The position numbers were made by a program, and so were the translations under genes. From Erythrobacter sp. NAP1 (GTDB lineage: Bacteria > Pseudomonadota > Alphaproteobacteria > Sphingomonadales > Sphingomonadaceae), in assembly GCF_000152865.1 (NCBI RefSeq), contig NZ_CH672390.1:2211468-2275467 (forward strand): a DNA stretch of 64,000 nt, given 5' to 3'. Positions 17,223-27,556 of this stretch are shown one piece after another (the first letter of the stretch is position 1; each line of letters starts with the position of its first letter). The notes under the pieces were generated by a model. The model saw only the letters and a list, made by a program, of their open reading frames with translations. It was not told where the DNA came from and ran no database searches.

Positions 17223-18095
17223 TTACTGCTCGAGTTCGTAGAACTTCGACACGCAATCCCACGCCTCTTCGGCGGTTTCGCACCAGCTGAACAGGTCAAG
17301 ATCGCTCTTCGCAATCGTGCCTTCTTCGGCAATCGCTTCGAAGTCGACGACGCGCTCCCAGAAGTCCTTGCCGAACAGCATGATCGGGATCGGCTTCATC
17401 TTGCCGGTCTGGATCAGGGTCAGAAGCTCGAACAATTCATCGAACGTGCCAAAGCCGCCCGGGAACACCGCAACAGCGCGCGCGCGCAGCAGGAAGTGCA
17501 TCTTGCGCAGCGCGAAGTAGTGGAAGTTGAGCGACAGGTAAGGCGTGACGTAAGAGTTCGGCGCCTGCTCGTGCGGCAGCACGATGTTGAGGCCGATGCT
17601 CTCTCCGCCCGCATCGCTGGCGCCGCGATTGCCCGCTTCCATGATCGAAGGACCGCCGCCGGTGGTGACGACGAACTGGCGCTTGCCATCTTCGATGATC
17701 GCCTTTTCGGAAACGAGCCGCGCGAGCTTGTAGGCCTCGTGATAATACTTGGCCTTGTCGGCAAGGCTCTGCGCGACCTTCTGCTCGTACTCGCTGGCAT
17801 TCTTGGCCGCGTCGATCTTGGCCTGCGCCTCTTCGGGTGAAGGGATACGCGCAGAGCCATACATCACCATGGTCGAACCCACGCGCGCTTCGTCGAGCAG
17901 CATTTCGGGCTTCAACAGCTCAAGCTGGAAGCGCACCGGGCGAAGTTCGTCGCGCAGCAGGAAATCGTGGTCGCGGAAAGCGAGCTTGTAGGCGGGATGC
18001 TCGGTTTGCGGAGTGCGTTCGGGGGATTCGTCGGCGAACCGGCTCTCTTCGCCGGCACGGTAGAACTTGCGGTCTGTTAGGTCTTTTTCAGTCAT
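17223..18095 (-). CDS. LOG-family Rossmann-fold protein (TIGR00730)
   Basis: A 290-residue protein with the LOG signature PGGFGTFDELFE and the upstream VVTTGGGPSIMEAGNRGA. Together these form the active site of nucleoside 5'-monophosphate phosphoribohydrolases that release bases such as cytokinins. It is longer than the usual 180-220 residues because of an N-terminal extension of about 85 residues, as in the long bacterial LOG/PpnN-like group. It may act on purine nucleotides in general. It reads toward thiD; its start lies 83 bases from the tRNA gene. Confidence 0.85.
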   Translation of the reverse strand: MTEKDLTDRKFYRAGEESRFADESPERTPQTEHPAYKLAFRDHDFLLRDELRPVRFQLELLKPEMLLDEARVGSTMVMYGSARIPSPEEAQAKIDAAKNASEYEQKVAQSLADKAKYYHEAYKLARLVSEKAIIEDGKRQFVVTTGGGPSIMEAGNRGASDAGGESIGLNIVLPHEQAPNSYVTPYLSLNFHYFALRKMHFLLRARAVAVFPGGFGTFDELFELLTLIQTGKMKPIPIMLFGKDFWERVVDFEAIAEEGTIAKSDLDLFSWCETAEEAWDCVSKFYELEQ

Positions 18096-18178
18096 AGGAG
18101 AACGCCCCTAGGCCCGCCGCGTGACAGCGGCAAGGCAAATGAATTTGCCGTGTTAGCGGTTTGTTAAACGAGAGAAGT

Positions 18179-18252
18179 TGGATGCCCCGTGAGGATTCGA
18201 ACCTCAATTGACGGAGTCAGAGTCCGTAGTCTTACCATTAGACGACGGGGCA
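18179..18252 (-). tRNA. tRNA-Gln (CTG)
   Basis: The minus strand folds into a full cloverleaf. The acceptor stem is TGCCCCG/CGGGGCA, and the anticodon stem ACGGA/TCCGT encloses the loop CTCTGAC, giving anticodon CTG. The T-arm is TGAGG-TTCGAAT-CCTCA. The discriminator T and the CCA end are encoded. U1-A72 is the pair expected for bacterial tRNA-Gln. Confidence 0.96.
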
Positions 18253-18427
18253 TCAGCGCGAAGGGGCCAAGGAATCAGTGTCCGGCGCCACGCGAGAGGG
18301 GGCATCTAGTTTTGTGCGGGGGCTGGGTCAAGGGCGACTTGCTTGCTCTTGCGCAGAGCTTGGGTTAGCGTTGCCATCAGGTGCTGGCGCAAGAGGTTCG
18401 CGTCAGTGATTAGGAAAGATCAGGTTT

Positions 18428-19699
18428 ATGGCGGATGCGCTTCCGCCGGACGAAAACAGGAGAGCTGGTAAAAAACGGAGCGGCAAGTCCGGCAAGGTAG
18501 CCGATTTTCGCTACAAACGCTCCAGCCAGCAGGGAAAAGGGTCGCGCCAGGCAAATTCCCGCGCAAACGCTGCTCGCGCCAACGGCTCCGCAAAGCCGGA
18601 CGCAGCGCGTGGCCCGGCAAACCACGCGCAGGCTCTCAACGACCCCCACCGCACCAATTTCAAGCCGCGCAAGAACGAGGCATACGCCGCGCTCGATCTG
18701 GGCACGAACAATTGCCGGTTGCTCATTGCCCGCCCCTCTGGCCGCGACTTTACCGTCATCGACGCCTTCAGCCGGGTTGTGAAGCTTGGCGAGGATTTGG
18801 CCAAGACCGGGCGACTGTCTGATGAGGCCATGGACCGCGCCGTGGGTGCGCTCGCAATCTGCGCTGAGAAGCTGCGCCGCCGCAATGTGCGTCTTGCCCG
18901 CTCGGTCGCGACCGAGGCTTGCAGGCGTGCTACCAATGGCGAGGAGTTCATTGAGCGCGTGAAGCGCGAGACCGGCATAATGCTCGACATCATCACCGCT
19001 CAGGAAGAAGCGCGCCTTGCCGTCCTTGGCTGCCATATCCTTCTAGAATCGGGTGAAGGCCCGGCGGTGATTTTCGACATTGGCGGCGGCTCGACCGAGT
19101 TGGTGCTACTCAAGCCAGGCGGGAAGATCCCCGAGATCATCGACTGGCAGAGTGTACCCTGGGGCGTTGTCTCGCTCACCGACACTGTCGGGCGCGGCGA
19201 GTCGGGCCGCGAGGCGAGGATCGAGCGTTATCGCAAGATGCGCGGCATCGTCTCCGACGCCTTTGCCCCCTTCGCAGGGAGGATCGCCGATGCCGCCAAG
19301 AGCAGCGATATCCGCTTGCTCGGCACATCGGGCACGGTCACGACGCTTGCGAGCCTGCACCTTGAACTGCCTCACTATGATCGCAAGGCGGTGGACGGGC
19401 TTATCGTACCCTCTGCCGCAATGCGCGATATCAGCGGAAGGCTTTCGGCCATGTCACCTCAGGAGCGCAGCGAGCTCCCTTGCATCGGGCAGGACCGCGC
19501 AGACTTGGTCGTAGCCGGGTGCGCCATTCTCGAATCGATCCTCGACTTGTGGCCGGCAGAGCGGCTTGGCGTTGCAGATCGCGGCATTCGCGAAGGTATC
19601 CTTCGCAGTCTGATGGCAGCCGAACGTCACAGCGAGCGCAGCCTCAAAGCCTTGCATGAGAATCGCGCCGGTCGTCCAACACCGCGCAACGGAGAATAA
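18428..19699 (+). CDS. Ppx/GppA family phosphatase with basic N-terminal extension
   Basis: A 423-residue member of the exopolyphosphatase / pppGpp phosphohydrolase family of the actin-like ATPase fold. Family motifs are ALDLGTNNCRLLIA (phosphate-1 loop, about residue 88), FDIGGGSTELVLL (phosphate-2) and GTSGTVTTLASL. The first 80 residues are unusual: rich in Lys, Arg, Ser, Gln and Ala, without a fold, and could bind polyphosphate or nucleic acid. It would degrade polyP or convert pppGpp to ppGpp; the sequence does not separate these. rlmE follows after 3 bases. Confidence 0.88.
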   Translation: MADALPPDENRRAGKKRSGKSGKVADFRYKRSSQQGKGSRQANSRANAARANGSAKPDAARGPANHAQALNDPHRTNFKPRKNEAYAALDLGTNNCRLLIARPSGRDFTVIDAFSRVVKLGEDLAKTGRLSDEAMDRAVGALAICAEKLRRRNVRLARSVATEACRRATNGEEFIERVKRETGIMLDIITAQEEARLAVLGCHILLESGEGPAVIFDIGGGSTELVLLKPGGKIPEIIDWQSVPWGVVSLTDTVGRGESGREARIERYRKMRGIVSDAFAPFAGRIADAAKSSDIRLLGTSGTVTTLASLHLELPHYDRKAVDGLIVPSAAMRDISGRLSAMSPQERSELPCIGQDRADLVVAGCAILESILDLWPAERLGVADRGIREGILRSLMAAERHSERSLKALHENRAGRPTPRNGE

Positions 19700-19702
19700 G
19701 AC

Positions 19703-20368
19703 TTGGCACGTTCAGGCCGCGACCCCGACAAGCGGGTTAAGACCGCAAAGAAGCGGACCGAAAGTTCGACACGCTGGCTGCAACGCCAGCTGAACGATCC
19801 GTATGTGAAGCAGGCGAAGGCCGATGGCTATCGCAGCCGCGCGGCCTACAAGCTGCTCGAACTCGACGAAAAGTTCTCGCTCCTGCGCGGCACGAGGCGC
19901 GTGGTCGACCTAGGCATTGCGCCGGGCGGTTGGAGCCAGGTGGTTCGCGCGAAGGCTCCGAAGGCAGAGATCGTGGGCATCGACCTGCTCCCGACCGAAC
20001 CGATCGAAGGCGTTACAATCTTCGAGATGGATTTCATGGACGACGCTGCGCCCGAAAAGCTCGAATCGGCCCTGGGAGGTCCGCCTGATCTCGTCATTTC
20101 AGACATGGCGGCAAACACGGTCGGTCACAAACAGACCGATCACCTGCGTACGATGGCGCTGGTCGAGGCGGGCGCATGGTTCGCGGTCGAGACGCTGGAG
20201 AAAGGCGGGGCATTCGTTGCCAAGGTGCTGGCCGGAGGCACCGATGCCGAGCTGCTCAAGCTGCTGAAGAGGCACTTCAAGACCGTCAAACACGCCAAAC
20301 CACCCGCGAGCCGCAAGGGCTCGTCGGAGTGGTATGTCGTGGCTCAGGGGTTCAAGGGGCGCGAATAA
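19703..20368 (+). CDS. rlmE: 23S rRNA 2'-O-ribose U2552 methyltransferase RlmE
   Basis: RlmE (FtsJ/RrmJ) methylates U2552 in the ribosomal A loop during 50S maturation. The 221-residue protein shows the core SRAAYKLLELDEKF, SAM motif VVDLGIAPGGWSQVV, the catalytic Asp in VISDMAANTVG and the Lys in GGAFVAKVLAGG, completing K-D-K-E. The start is an unusual TTG at 19703 with GGAGAA six bases upstream. It is coupled to ppx/gppA. Confidence 0.95.
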   Translation: MARSGRDPDKRVKTAKKRTESSTRWLQRQLNDPYVKQAKADGYRSRAAYKLLELDEKFSLLRGTRRVVDLGIAPGGWSQVVRAKAPKAEIVGIDLLPTEPIEGVTIFEMDFMDDAAPEKLESALGGPPDLVISDMAANTVGHKQTDHLRTMALVEAGAWFAVETLEKGGAFVAKVLAGGTDAELLKLLKRHFKTVKHAKPPASRKGSSEWYVVAQGFKGRE

Positions 20369-20388
20369 CCCCCTGAGGATGCCGGGGC

Positions 20389-21063
20389 TTAGCCCTCGGC
20401 GGCTGCGGTTTCTTCGGAGGTCTCTTCAGCGACGTCCTGCTCGGCTTCTGCCTCGCCCTCGGCCGCTTCTTCGGCTTCTTCAGCCGGCGGCACGAATTCC
20501 GGCACCGGAATGCCCGAACCGTTCTCGTTCATGTAGAGCGAGACAGCGGCGCGGTCTTCGATGCTCGACAGGCCGGCAAAGCCCATCTTGGTGCCGTCCA
20601 TGTAGCCACGCGGATTGTCGAGCCAATTGTTCATCTCTTCCCAGCCCCAGTTGCCGCCAAAGCTCGCCATGGCGCTGGAGTAGGAATAGCCCGAAACGTT
20701 GCCGACCGGCGCGCCCATGATGCCGTGAAGGTTCGGGCCAACGCCGTTAGCGCCGCCCGCTTCAATGCTGTGGCATGCCGAGCACTTGGCGAAGACGCGC
20801 TCGCCATCGGCAGCGGTCACCATGCTCAGCGCTTCGGTGAAGGTCGGGCCCGAGGGGCCTTCTTCCACGTCCGGAAGCTCGATCACATAGCCCAGCGTTT
20901 CAGGGCGCTGCGGATCGTCGGCGTGAAAATACTTGCTGGCGAGGATCGAGAGGCCGAGGCCAACCACGCCTGCAAACAGGACCCAGCCTGCGGCTGTGTT
21001 GAACATGTCGCCCGAGCCAGTTTCGGCTTCCGGCGTGCTTTTTGAAGAATTGTCGTTTGTCAT
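20389..21063 (-). CDS. Membrane-anchored cytochrome c (CycM-like)
   Basis: A 224-residue protein with an uncleaved N-terminal anchor (about residues 24-43) and a class I cytochrome c domain. Heme attachment is CSACH and the likely axial Met lies in GTKMGFAG. This layout matches CycM/c552, which carries electrons from the bc1 complex to cytochrome oxidase on the periplasmic side. The last 40 residues are almost only Glu, Ala and Thr, an acidic tail not needed for heme binding. It is divergent from pheA. Confidence 0.9.
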   Translation of the reverse strand: MTNDNSSKSTPEAETGSGDMFNTAAGWVLFAGVVGLGLSILASKYFHADDPQRPETLGYVIELPDVEEGPSGPTFTEALSMVTAADGERVFAKCSACHSIEAGGANGVGPNLHGIMGAPVGNVSGYSYSSAMASFGGNWGWEEMNNWLDNPRGYMDGTKMGFAGLSSIEDRAAVSLYMNENGSGIPVPEFVPPAEEAEEAAEGEAEAEQDVAEETSEETAAAEG

Positions 21064-21183
21064 CCCGGCGCTCCCTTAATGCCCCCCTCGCGCGCGTGCA
21101 AGGCGAAACGCAACATCTATTCGTGCACTATTCGCAAGCCCTCTTGCCGCCCCTGTATGAGAGCTTTAGCACGCCCGATACAC

Positions 21184-22089
21184 ATGAAAAGTTTTCCCGC
21201 ACCTGCCCTGCACATTGTCGACGCGCTGCGCTCTGCCGCCGCGGCCGATCCTGTACGCGCCATTGCATTCCAGGGGTCCCCCGGAGCGAACTCGCACCGC
21301 GCCGCGATCGAAGCGCGTCCCGACGCGTTGCCGCTGCCGTGTTTCGGGTTCGAAGACGCGCTCGAAGCGGTGAAGGACGGGCGCGCAGGTCAGGCGATCA
21401 TCCCGATCGAGAACTCGCAGCACGGACGGGTCGCCGACATCCACTTCCTGCTGCCCGAAAGCGGGCTGTCGATCGTGGGCGAGTATTTCATGCCGATCCA
21501 CCACGCGCTGATGGCGCCCGGCCCTCGCACAGACGGCGACAGGATCGAGGCGGTTTACAGCCACCCACAGGCGCTCGGCCAATCACGCAAATATCTGCAC
21601 GAGCGCGGGATCACGCCGCTGAGCTACATCGATACGGCTGGCGCTGCGGCTCATGTGGCCGAAATTGGCGACAGGACGATCGGCGCCATCGCTCCGGCTA
21701 TCGCGGCTGAACATTACGGCCTCGAGATTATCGAGAACAACGTCGAGGACGCGCATGACAACATGACGCGCTTCGTCATCCTTGCCGACCGGCCCACTTT
21801 CATCACACACGACGAAAGCAAACCGGCGATGACCACCTTCATCTTCGAGGTGAAGAACATCCCGGCGGCGCTGTACAAGGTGCTTGGCGGGTTTGCGACC
21901 AACGGGGTCAACATGACCAAGCTCGAAAGCTACCAGATCGGGGCGAGCTTTTCGGCGACCATGTTCTATGCCGACATTATCGGTGCACCTGGCGATCCGG
22001 CGGTCGACCGCGCGCTGGAGGAGTGCGCGTTTCATTCCAAGGAGTTGCGCCTGCTCGGCACCTACGAACAGGCCCGCAAACGCGGTTAA
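21184..22089 (+). CDS. pheA: Prephenate dehydratase
   Basis: Converts prephenate to phenylpyruvate for phenylalanine. The 301-residue monofunctional enzyme has the catalytic PDT domain (AFQGSPGANSHRAA, VPIENS-like IIPIENSQHGRV, and NMTRFVILA with the key Thr-Arg-Phe) and a C-terminal ACT domain for Phe feedback. The ACT domain carries GVNMTKLESYQIG in place of the usual ESRP. No chorismate mutase domain is fused. The start at 21184 is the first Met that fits the family. Confidence 0.93.
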   Translation: MKSFPAPALHIVDALRSAAAADPVRAIAFQGSPGANSHRAAIEARPDALPLPCFGFEDALEAVKDGRAGQAIIPIENSQHGRVADIHFLLPESGLSIVGEYFMPIHHALMAPGPRTDGDRIEAVYSHPQALGQSRKYLHERGITPLSYIDTAGAAAHVAEIGDRTIGAIAPAIAAEHYGLEIIENNVEDAHDNMTRFVILADRPTFITHDESKPAMTTFIFEVKNIPAALYKVLGGFATNGVNMTKLESYQIGASFSATMFYADIIGAPGDPAVDRALEECAFHSKELRLLGTYEQARKRG

Positions 22090-22149
22090 GCATGGCTGTC
22101 AGCCAAGCCGGTTGCGCGCGCCGATGAGCCGTGCCACCACTGCAAGAGC

Positions 22150-22887
22150 ATGAGCAACGCGGCGCAGACCATTACGCGGCCCTCTTTTCCGCCTGAGGCG
22201 AGCCGTGAGGTCGCATTGGCTGATCCCACATCCGTCGCGCCCGTCCCCGAAAGCTGGAGCGAGCTAAGAGAAGCGCGCGACATCCAGTTTGAAGAACTGA
22301 CGATTGTTCCACCTCCGCTGCCCGAGCCGGCAGAGCCGAGCTGGTTTTCGCAAATGCTACGCGAGGTGTTTGCATGGCTGGGTGAGGTGCTGTTTCCGGT
22401 TGCGGCGTTTTTCGGAGAAAGCTGGCCGGTGATGAAGTGGGTGCTGCTCGCCCTGCTCATCGCCTTCGTCCTCTATCTGATCGCGCGCAATATCGGCCTC
22501 ATTTCGCGCCGTCGCCAGATGCCCAGAAGCGCGACCAGCGAGCCTGAATGGCAGCCCGACCAGAAGGAAAGCACAGCCCTGCTGCAAGATGCTGACGAGC
22601 TTGCCGCTCAGGGGCGCTTCGATGAAGCGACGCGGCTTCTCTTGCAACGCAGCGTGCGGCAGATCGCGGCGGCAAAGCCGGACTGGGTCGAACCTTCCAG
22701 CACCGCGCGCGAGCTTGCCGCGCTTCCCGCGCTATCGGACCGGGCGCGCGCGGCGTTCGGGGCGATATCCGAGCGCGTCGAACGCAGCCTTTTCGCGCTG
22801 CGCTCGCTCAGCAAGGAGGACTGGGAAGCGGCTCGCGCCGCCTATGCAGATTTTGCGCGCGTCGAGATCAAGCAGGCGAGCGCATGA
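22150..22887 (+). CDS. DUF4129 domain membrane protein
   Basis: A 245-residue protein with a Pro-rich N-terminal region, one transmembrane helix at about 97-118, and a C-terminal DUF4129 region (LAAQGRFDEATRLLLQRSVR). It heads a run of seven genes joined by 4-base overlaps or near-overlaps with DUF4350, moxR, DUF58, spoIIM, RDD and a beta-lactamase. Proteins of this kind regularly accompany MoxR/DUF58 pairs at the membrane; their biochemical role is not known. Confidence 0.75.
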   Translation: MSNAAQTITRPSFPPEASREVALADPTSVAPVPESWSELREARDIQFEELTIVPPPLPEPAEPSWFSQMLREVFAWLGEVLFPVAAFFGESWPVMKWVLLALLIAFVLYLIARNIGLISRRRQMPRSATSEPEWQPDQKESTALLQDADELAAQGRFDEATRLLLQRSVRQIAAAKPDWVEPSSTARELAALPALSDRARAAFGAISERVERSLFALRSLSKEDWEAARAAYADFARVEIKQASA

Positions 22888-24151
22888 CCACGGCAGCTAC
22901 GCCAGCAAGCGCTCACAGCAGATCGCCGTTCAGCAGGGGAGCGGTGCTCGCAATCGTGCTGGTCGGTTTCACTGCCTTCATCGCCATGCTCTATTTTATC
23001 AGCGCAGGCGATACCGGCGGCGAGCGTCCGGGCCGTGCGCATGCCTCAGCCAATGGCCTCAACGGTTATTCGGGCCTCTATCGACTGCTTCAGGCCGAAG
23101 GGCTCGATGTCGAACGCTCGCGTAGTCGCGAGAGCCTTACGACCTCGAACCTGCTGGTGCTGACCCCGCCACAGAATGTCGATTTCGAGGAGTTTGCCGA
23201 CACCCTGCAATCGCGCCGGTTCTATGGCCCTACCCTCGTGATCCTGCCCAAATGGATTGCCGGTCCGCCTCAAGGTGAGCTCGTCGAGGAGGACCAGATT
23301 CGCATGCGCGATGACTGGGTGACGCTGTCGCGCACTGCGCCCGTACCTTGGACCGAAGACCTGCCCGAACCTTACGCGTTCACTTACGGCGCTCAGGAAT
23401 TCGGCGGGAGCGGCACGCCTCGTTGGTACGCCGATGGCCGGCAGGGAAGGATGCCGACCCGGATCATGCTGCATGCGGAGCAGAATGAGGGGCAACAAGC
23501 TATCGTCACTAACACCGCCGGCCATTCGCTCGCCTTTCAGGTTGCAGGCGACGAAGGCATCAACCGGCTGATCTTTGTCGTCGAACCAGACCTTGTGAAC
23601 AATTTCGGCCTCGCCGACGGGCAACGCGCAGGACTGGCGCTCGACCTCATTCGGCAAGCGAGCAATGTCGAAGGGCAGTCTGTCACCTTCGACATGACCT
23701 ATCTTGGCTACGGACAGACGATGAACCTGCTGACGCTGGCCTTCCGCCCCCCATTCCTTGCAGCGACACTTTGCCTGATCCTTGCGCTTTTCATCGTCGG
23801 CTGGAGGGCATTTCTTCGTTTTGGTCCGGCGGCTGTGAGCGGTCAGGCGATTGCTTTTGGCAAGCACCAGCTGGTCAGCAATGGAGCAGGCCTGATCGTT
23901 CGCGCCCGCAGGCTGGGCTTGCTGGCAGACCCATTCATCCGGCTAACCGAGCGACGCGTCGGCAAGGCGCTCGGGGTCGCGCGGCCTGACAGCGAGAAGA
24001 TCGACGCCGCCCTCGCCCAGCGCCTGCCCGATCAAGAGCCGTATTCCCGTCTCGCAGCGCGGCTTCACGATGCCCGCAGCCCCACCGAAATCCTGCGCGC
24101 CGCCAAGGCAATGAGCGCGCTCACTTCAAGACTAACAGGGAAAACCGCCGA

Positions 24152-24155
<4 letters not shown>
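22884..24155 (+). CDS. DUF4350 domain membrane protein
   Basis: A 423-residue protein with one transmembrane helix near residues 18-40 and another near 288-310. The domain between them begins ASANGLNGYSGLYRLLQAEG and is a Rossmann-like DUF4350 region facing the periplasm by prediction. It overlaps the previous gene by 4 bases and moxR by 4 bases. DUF4350 proteins are known mainly from their association with MoxR and DUF58 genes. Confidence 0.75.
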
Positions 24156-25141
<986 letters not shown>

Positions 25142-25145
25142 TCCG

Positions 25146-26483
25146 ATGGCAGGTACCCCCGCCCTTCCCCTGGTCCCGACCGAACGCGCGGCATGGATCG
25201 CAGCTGGCTTTGCCCCAGTGGCACTGGTGATTGCGGCGGTCTCTCCTGCTCTGTGGGTGGTAGCCCCGGTGCTGGCGGTAGCGTTCGCCGCGCTGATCGC
25301 GCTCGACGGGATGCTTGCAGGCCGCGTGGAGGACTGGCAGGTGATCGCGCCCGACGACACCGAGATCGGCCAGCCGACCGAGCTCGACGTGCATGCTCGC
25401 TTCGACCGCAGTCAGGTGAGCGGCGTCGAGGCAGCGCTTGAATTCGACCCAAGGCTCGCCCCGGGCGGTCGCGCCACGATCGCGCTGGTGCCCGAACCCG
25501 ATACCGGTGCACAGAGCGGCACATTCGGGGCCCTGCCCGCGCGTCGCGGGACCGCAGCCTTGAGCAGGGCGTGGCTGCGCTGGACCGGCCCCCTGGGCAT
25601 CGGAGCGCGCCAGACCAGCCGCGATCTGACGCAAGAAATACGCATCTGGCCCGATCTCTCGCCCGTGCGCTCGAAAGAATTGCAGACTTTCCTGCGCGAC
25701 GCTCAGACCGGCCTCATCGCGCGGCGTATTCGCGGCGAAGGCACTCAGTTCGAAGCGCTGAGCGAATACGAACCGGGCATGGACCGCCGCCGGATCGACT
25801 GGAAGGCAAGCGCGAGGCACAATCACCTCTATGCCCGCGAAAACGAGAGCGAGCGAAACAACCCGATCGTCTTTGCCTTCGATTGCGGTCAGGCGATGTG
25901 CGAGCCGGTTGATGGGATGCCGCGCATCGACCGAGCGGTATCGGCAGCGCTCACATGCTCCTATGTCGCGCTCAAAGGCGGGGACCGGGTGGCGCTGTTC
26001 GGCTTTTCGCAAAGGCCGCAGCTGATGACCCCCTTCGTCAGCGACACGCGTTCCTTCCACCGCCTGCAAAGCGCAGCGGCGGGCCTCGACTACGATGCGA
26101 GCGAGCCGAACTTCACGCTAGCGCTCGCAACGCTCACCTCGAAACTCAAGCGCCGTTCGCTGATCGTACTGTTCTCCGACTTCACCGACCCGACCGCTGC
26201 GGAACTCATGGTCGAAAGCATCGGGCGACTGGTGTCAAAGCACCTCGTCCTGTTTGTCACCATCGCCGACAGCGAGCTTGAGGAAATGATCGCCGAGGAG
26301 CCCACATCCATCACCACGCTGGCAAAATCGGTGACGGCGGACAGCCTGCTTCATCAGCGCCAGATCGTGCTCCAGCGTCTTCGCCAAATGGGTGTCGACG
26401 TGATCGAGGCCCCCTACGAACAAATCGGCTACCAGCTGATCGACAGCTATTTCAGGATCAAGCGCAGCGAGGCGATCGGATGA
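25146..26483 (+). CDS. DUF58 domain protein
   Basis: A 445-residue protein with two hydrophobic helices near the N-terminus (about 12-55) and the DUF58 signature YEPGMDRRRIDWKASARH near residue 220. A VWA-like region follows (FAFDCGQAMCEP, then SLIVLFSDFTDP). DUF58 proteins are MoxR partners. The frame is open from 25104 inside moxR, but the ATG at 25146 sits 5 bases after the moxR stop and fits the operon spacing. The end overlaps spoIIM by 4 bases. Confidence 0.88.
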   Translation: MAGTPALPLVPTERAAWIAAGFAPVALVIAAVSPALWVVAPVLAVAFAALIALDGMLAGRVEDWQVIAPDDTEIGQPTELDVHARFDRSQVSGVEAALEFDPRLAPGGRATIALVPEPDTGAQSGTFGALPARRGTAALSRAWLRWTGPLGIGARQTSRDLTQEIRIWPDLSPVRSKELQTFLRDAQTGLIARRIRGEGTQFEALSEYEPGMDRRRIDWKASARHNHLYARENESERNNPIVFAFDCGQAMCEPVDGMPRIDRAVSAALTCSYVALKGGDRVALFGFSQRPQLMTPFVSDTRSFHRLQSAAAGLDYDASEPNFTLALATLTSKLKRRSLIVLFSDFTDPTAAELMVESIGRLVSKHLVLFVTIADSELEEMIAEEPTSITTLAKSVTADSLLHQRQIVLQRLRQMGVDVIEAPYEQIGYQLIDSYFRIKRSEAIG

Positions 26484-27556
26484 ATTCGCCTCTCCTCTCG
26501 AGCTGGTTCGGGCGTGGCGAAGTCGCAGCGCCAGTCGATATCGAAAGCGCGACCTTGCGCTCAGACCGCTTCCGGCTGGAGCGAGAGGGCGATTGGAAGC
26601 GGCTTGAGGATATCGTTGCGCGCATGGAGAAAGGCGGCCTGTCGCGCATCGACGATGCCGAATTACTTGCGCTGCCGACGCTCTACCGCACCGCTGCTTC
26701 CAGCCTGTCGGTCGCGAGGGAAACATCGCTCGACGCAGCGACTTTGCGCTATCTCGAGGGCCTCGTGCAGCGCGCATGGTTCCAGGTCTACGGCCCGCGC
26801 CAAGGGTTCTTCGCGTGGTTTCGCGGGTTCCTTTTCGGTGGCTGGAGCCGCGCCGTTCGCGAGATCTGGCTCGACATCTGCATTGCATTGTTCGTGATGG
26901 TCGCTGGCGCGATTGTGGGCTGGCTGCTCGTCGTGCGCGATGTTGATTGGTACTATCGGCTCGTGCCCACGCAGTTCGTCGACACGCGCGTGCCCGGAGC
27001 AAGCCGCGAGGAATTGATGGCGACGCTCGCGGTCGAGGAAAGCGCGAGCGGGCTGTCGACTTTCGCCGCCTCCCTTTTCAGCAACAATGCGGGCGTCTCG
27101 ATCCTCGCATTCGCACTTGGGTTCGCGTTCGGCATCCCCTCGCTCCTGCTGCTGATTCACAACCTCGCAGTGCTGGGCGCGATGATTTGGCTGTTCGATT
27201 CGGCAGGTCTCGGCATCGAATTTGCTGCATGGCTGAGCGTTCACGGAACGACCGAGCTCTTCGGCATTCTGCTTGCCGGGGCGGCGGGCCTGCATATCGG
27301 CCGCTCGATGGCGTTTCCGGGCGATAAGTCGGTACTCGATGCAGCCGCTGAGAGCGGGCGGCGGGGAGCGGTCGTGATGGTGGGCGTGGTCATCATGATG
27401 ATCGTCGCTGCGCTGCTCGAAGCCTTCCCGCGCCAATTGGTGGAAGGCGCAGGCAGCCGCTTCGTGATCGGCGGAGCGTTCCTCGCCTTCTGGCTGTCCT
27501 ATTTCTTCCTCTATCGTCCCGCCTCCGCCGCGCATGAAAGCGAGGCGGCGGGATGA
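26480..27556 (+). CDS. Stage II sporulation protein M (SpoIIM)-like membrane protein
   Basis: A 358-residue protein with a cytoplasmic N-terminal part of about 130 residues and then several membrane helices of the SpoIIM/DUF95 type. Family features include SLFSNNAGVSILAFALGFAFG and HGTTELFGILLAGAAGLHIG. The organism does not sporulate on this evidence; in Gram-negatives such proteins occur in MoxR-DUF58 clusters. Overlaps both neighbours by 4 bases. Confidence 0.85.
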   Translation: MNSPLLSSWFGRGEVAAPVDIESATLRSDRFRLEREGDWKRLEDIVARMEKGGLSRIDDAELLALPTLYRTAASSLSVARETSLDAATLRYLEGLVQRAWFQVYGPRQGFFAWFRGFLFGGWSRAVREIWLDICIALFVMVAGAIVGWLLVVRDVDWYYRLVPTQFVDTRVPGASREELMATLAVEESASGLSTFAASLFSNNAGVSILAFALGFAFGIPSLLLLIHNLAVLGAMIWLFDSAGLGIEFAAWLSVHGTTELFGILLAGAAGLHIGRSMAFPGDKSVLDAAAESGRRGAVVMVGVVIMMIVAALLEAFPRQLVEGAGSRFVIGGAFLAFWLSYFFLYRPASAAHESEAAG

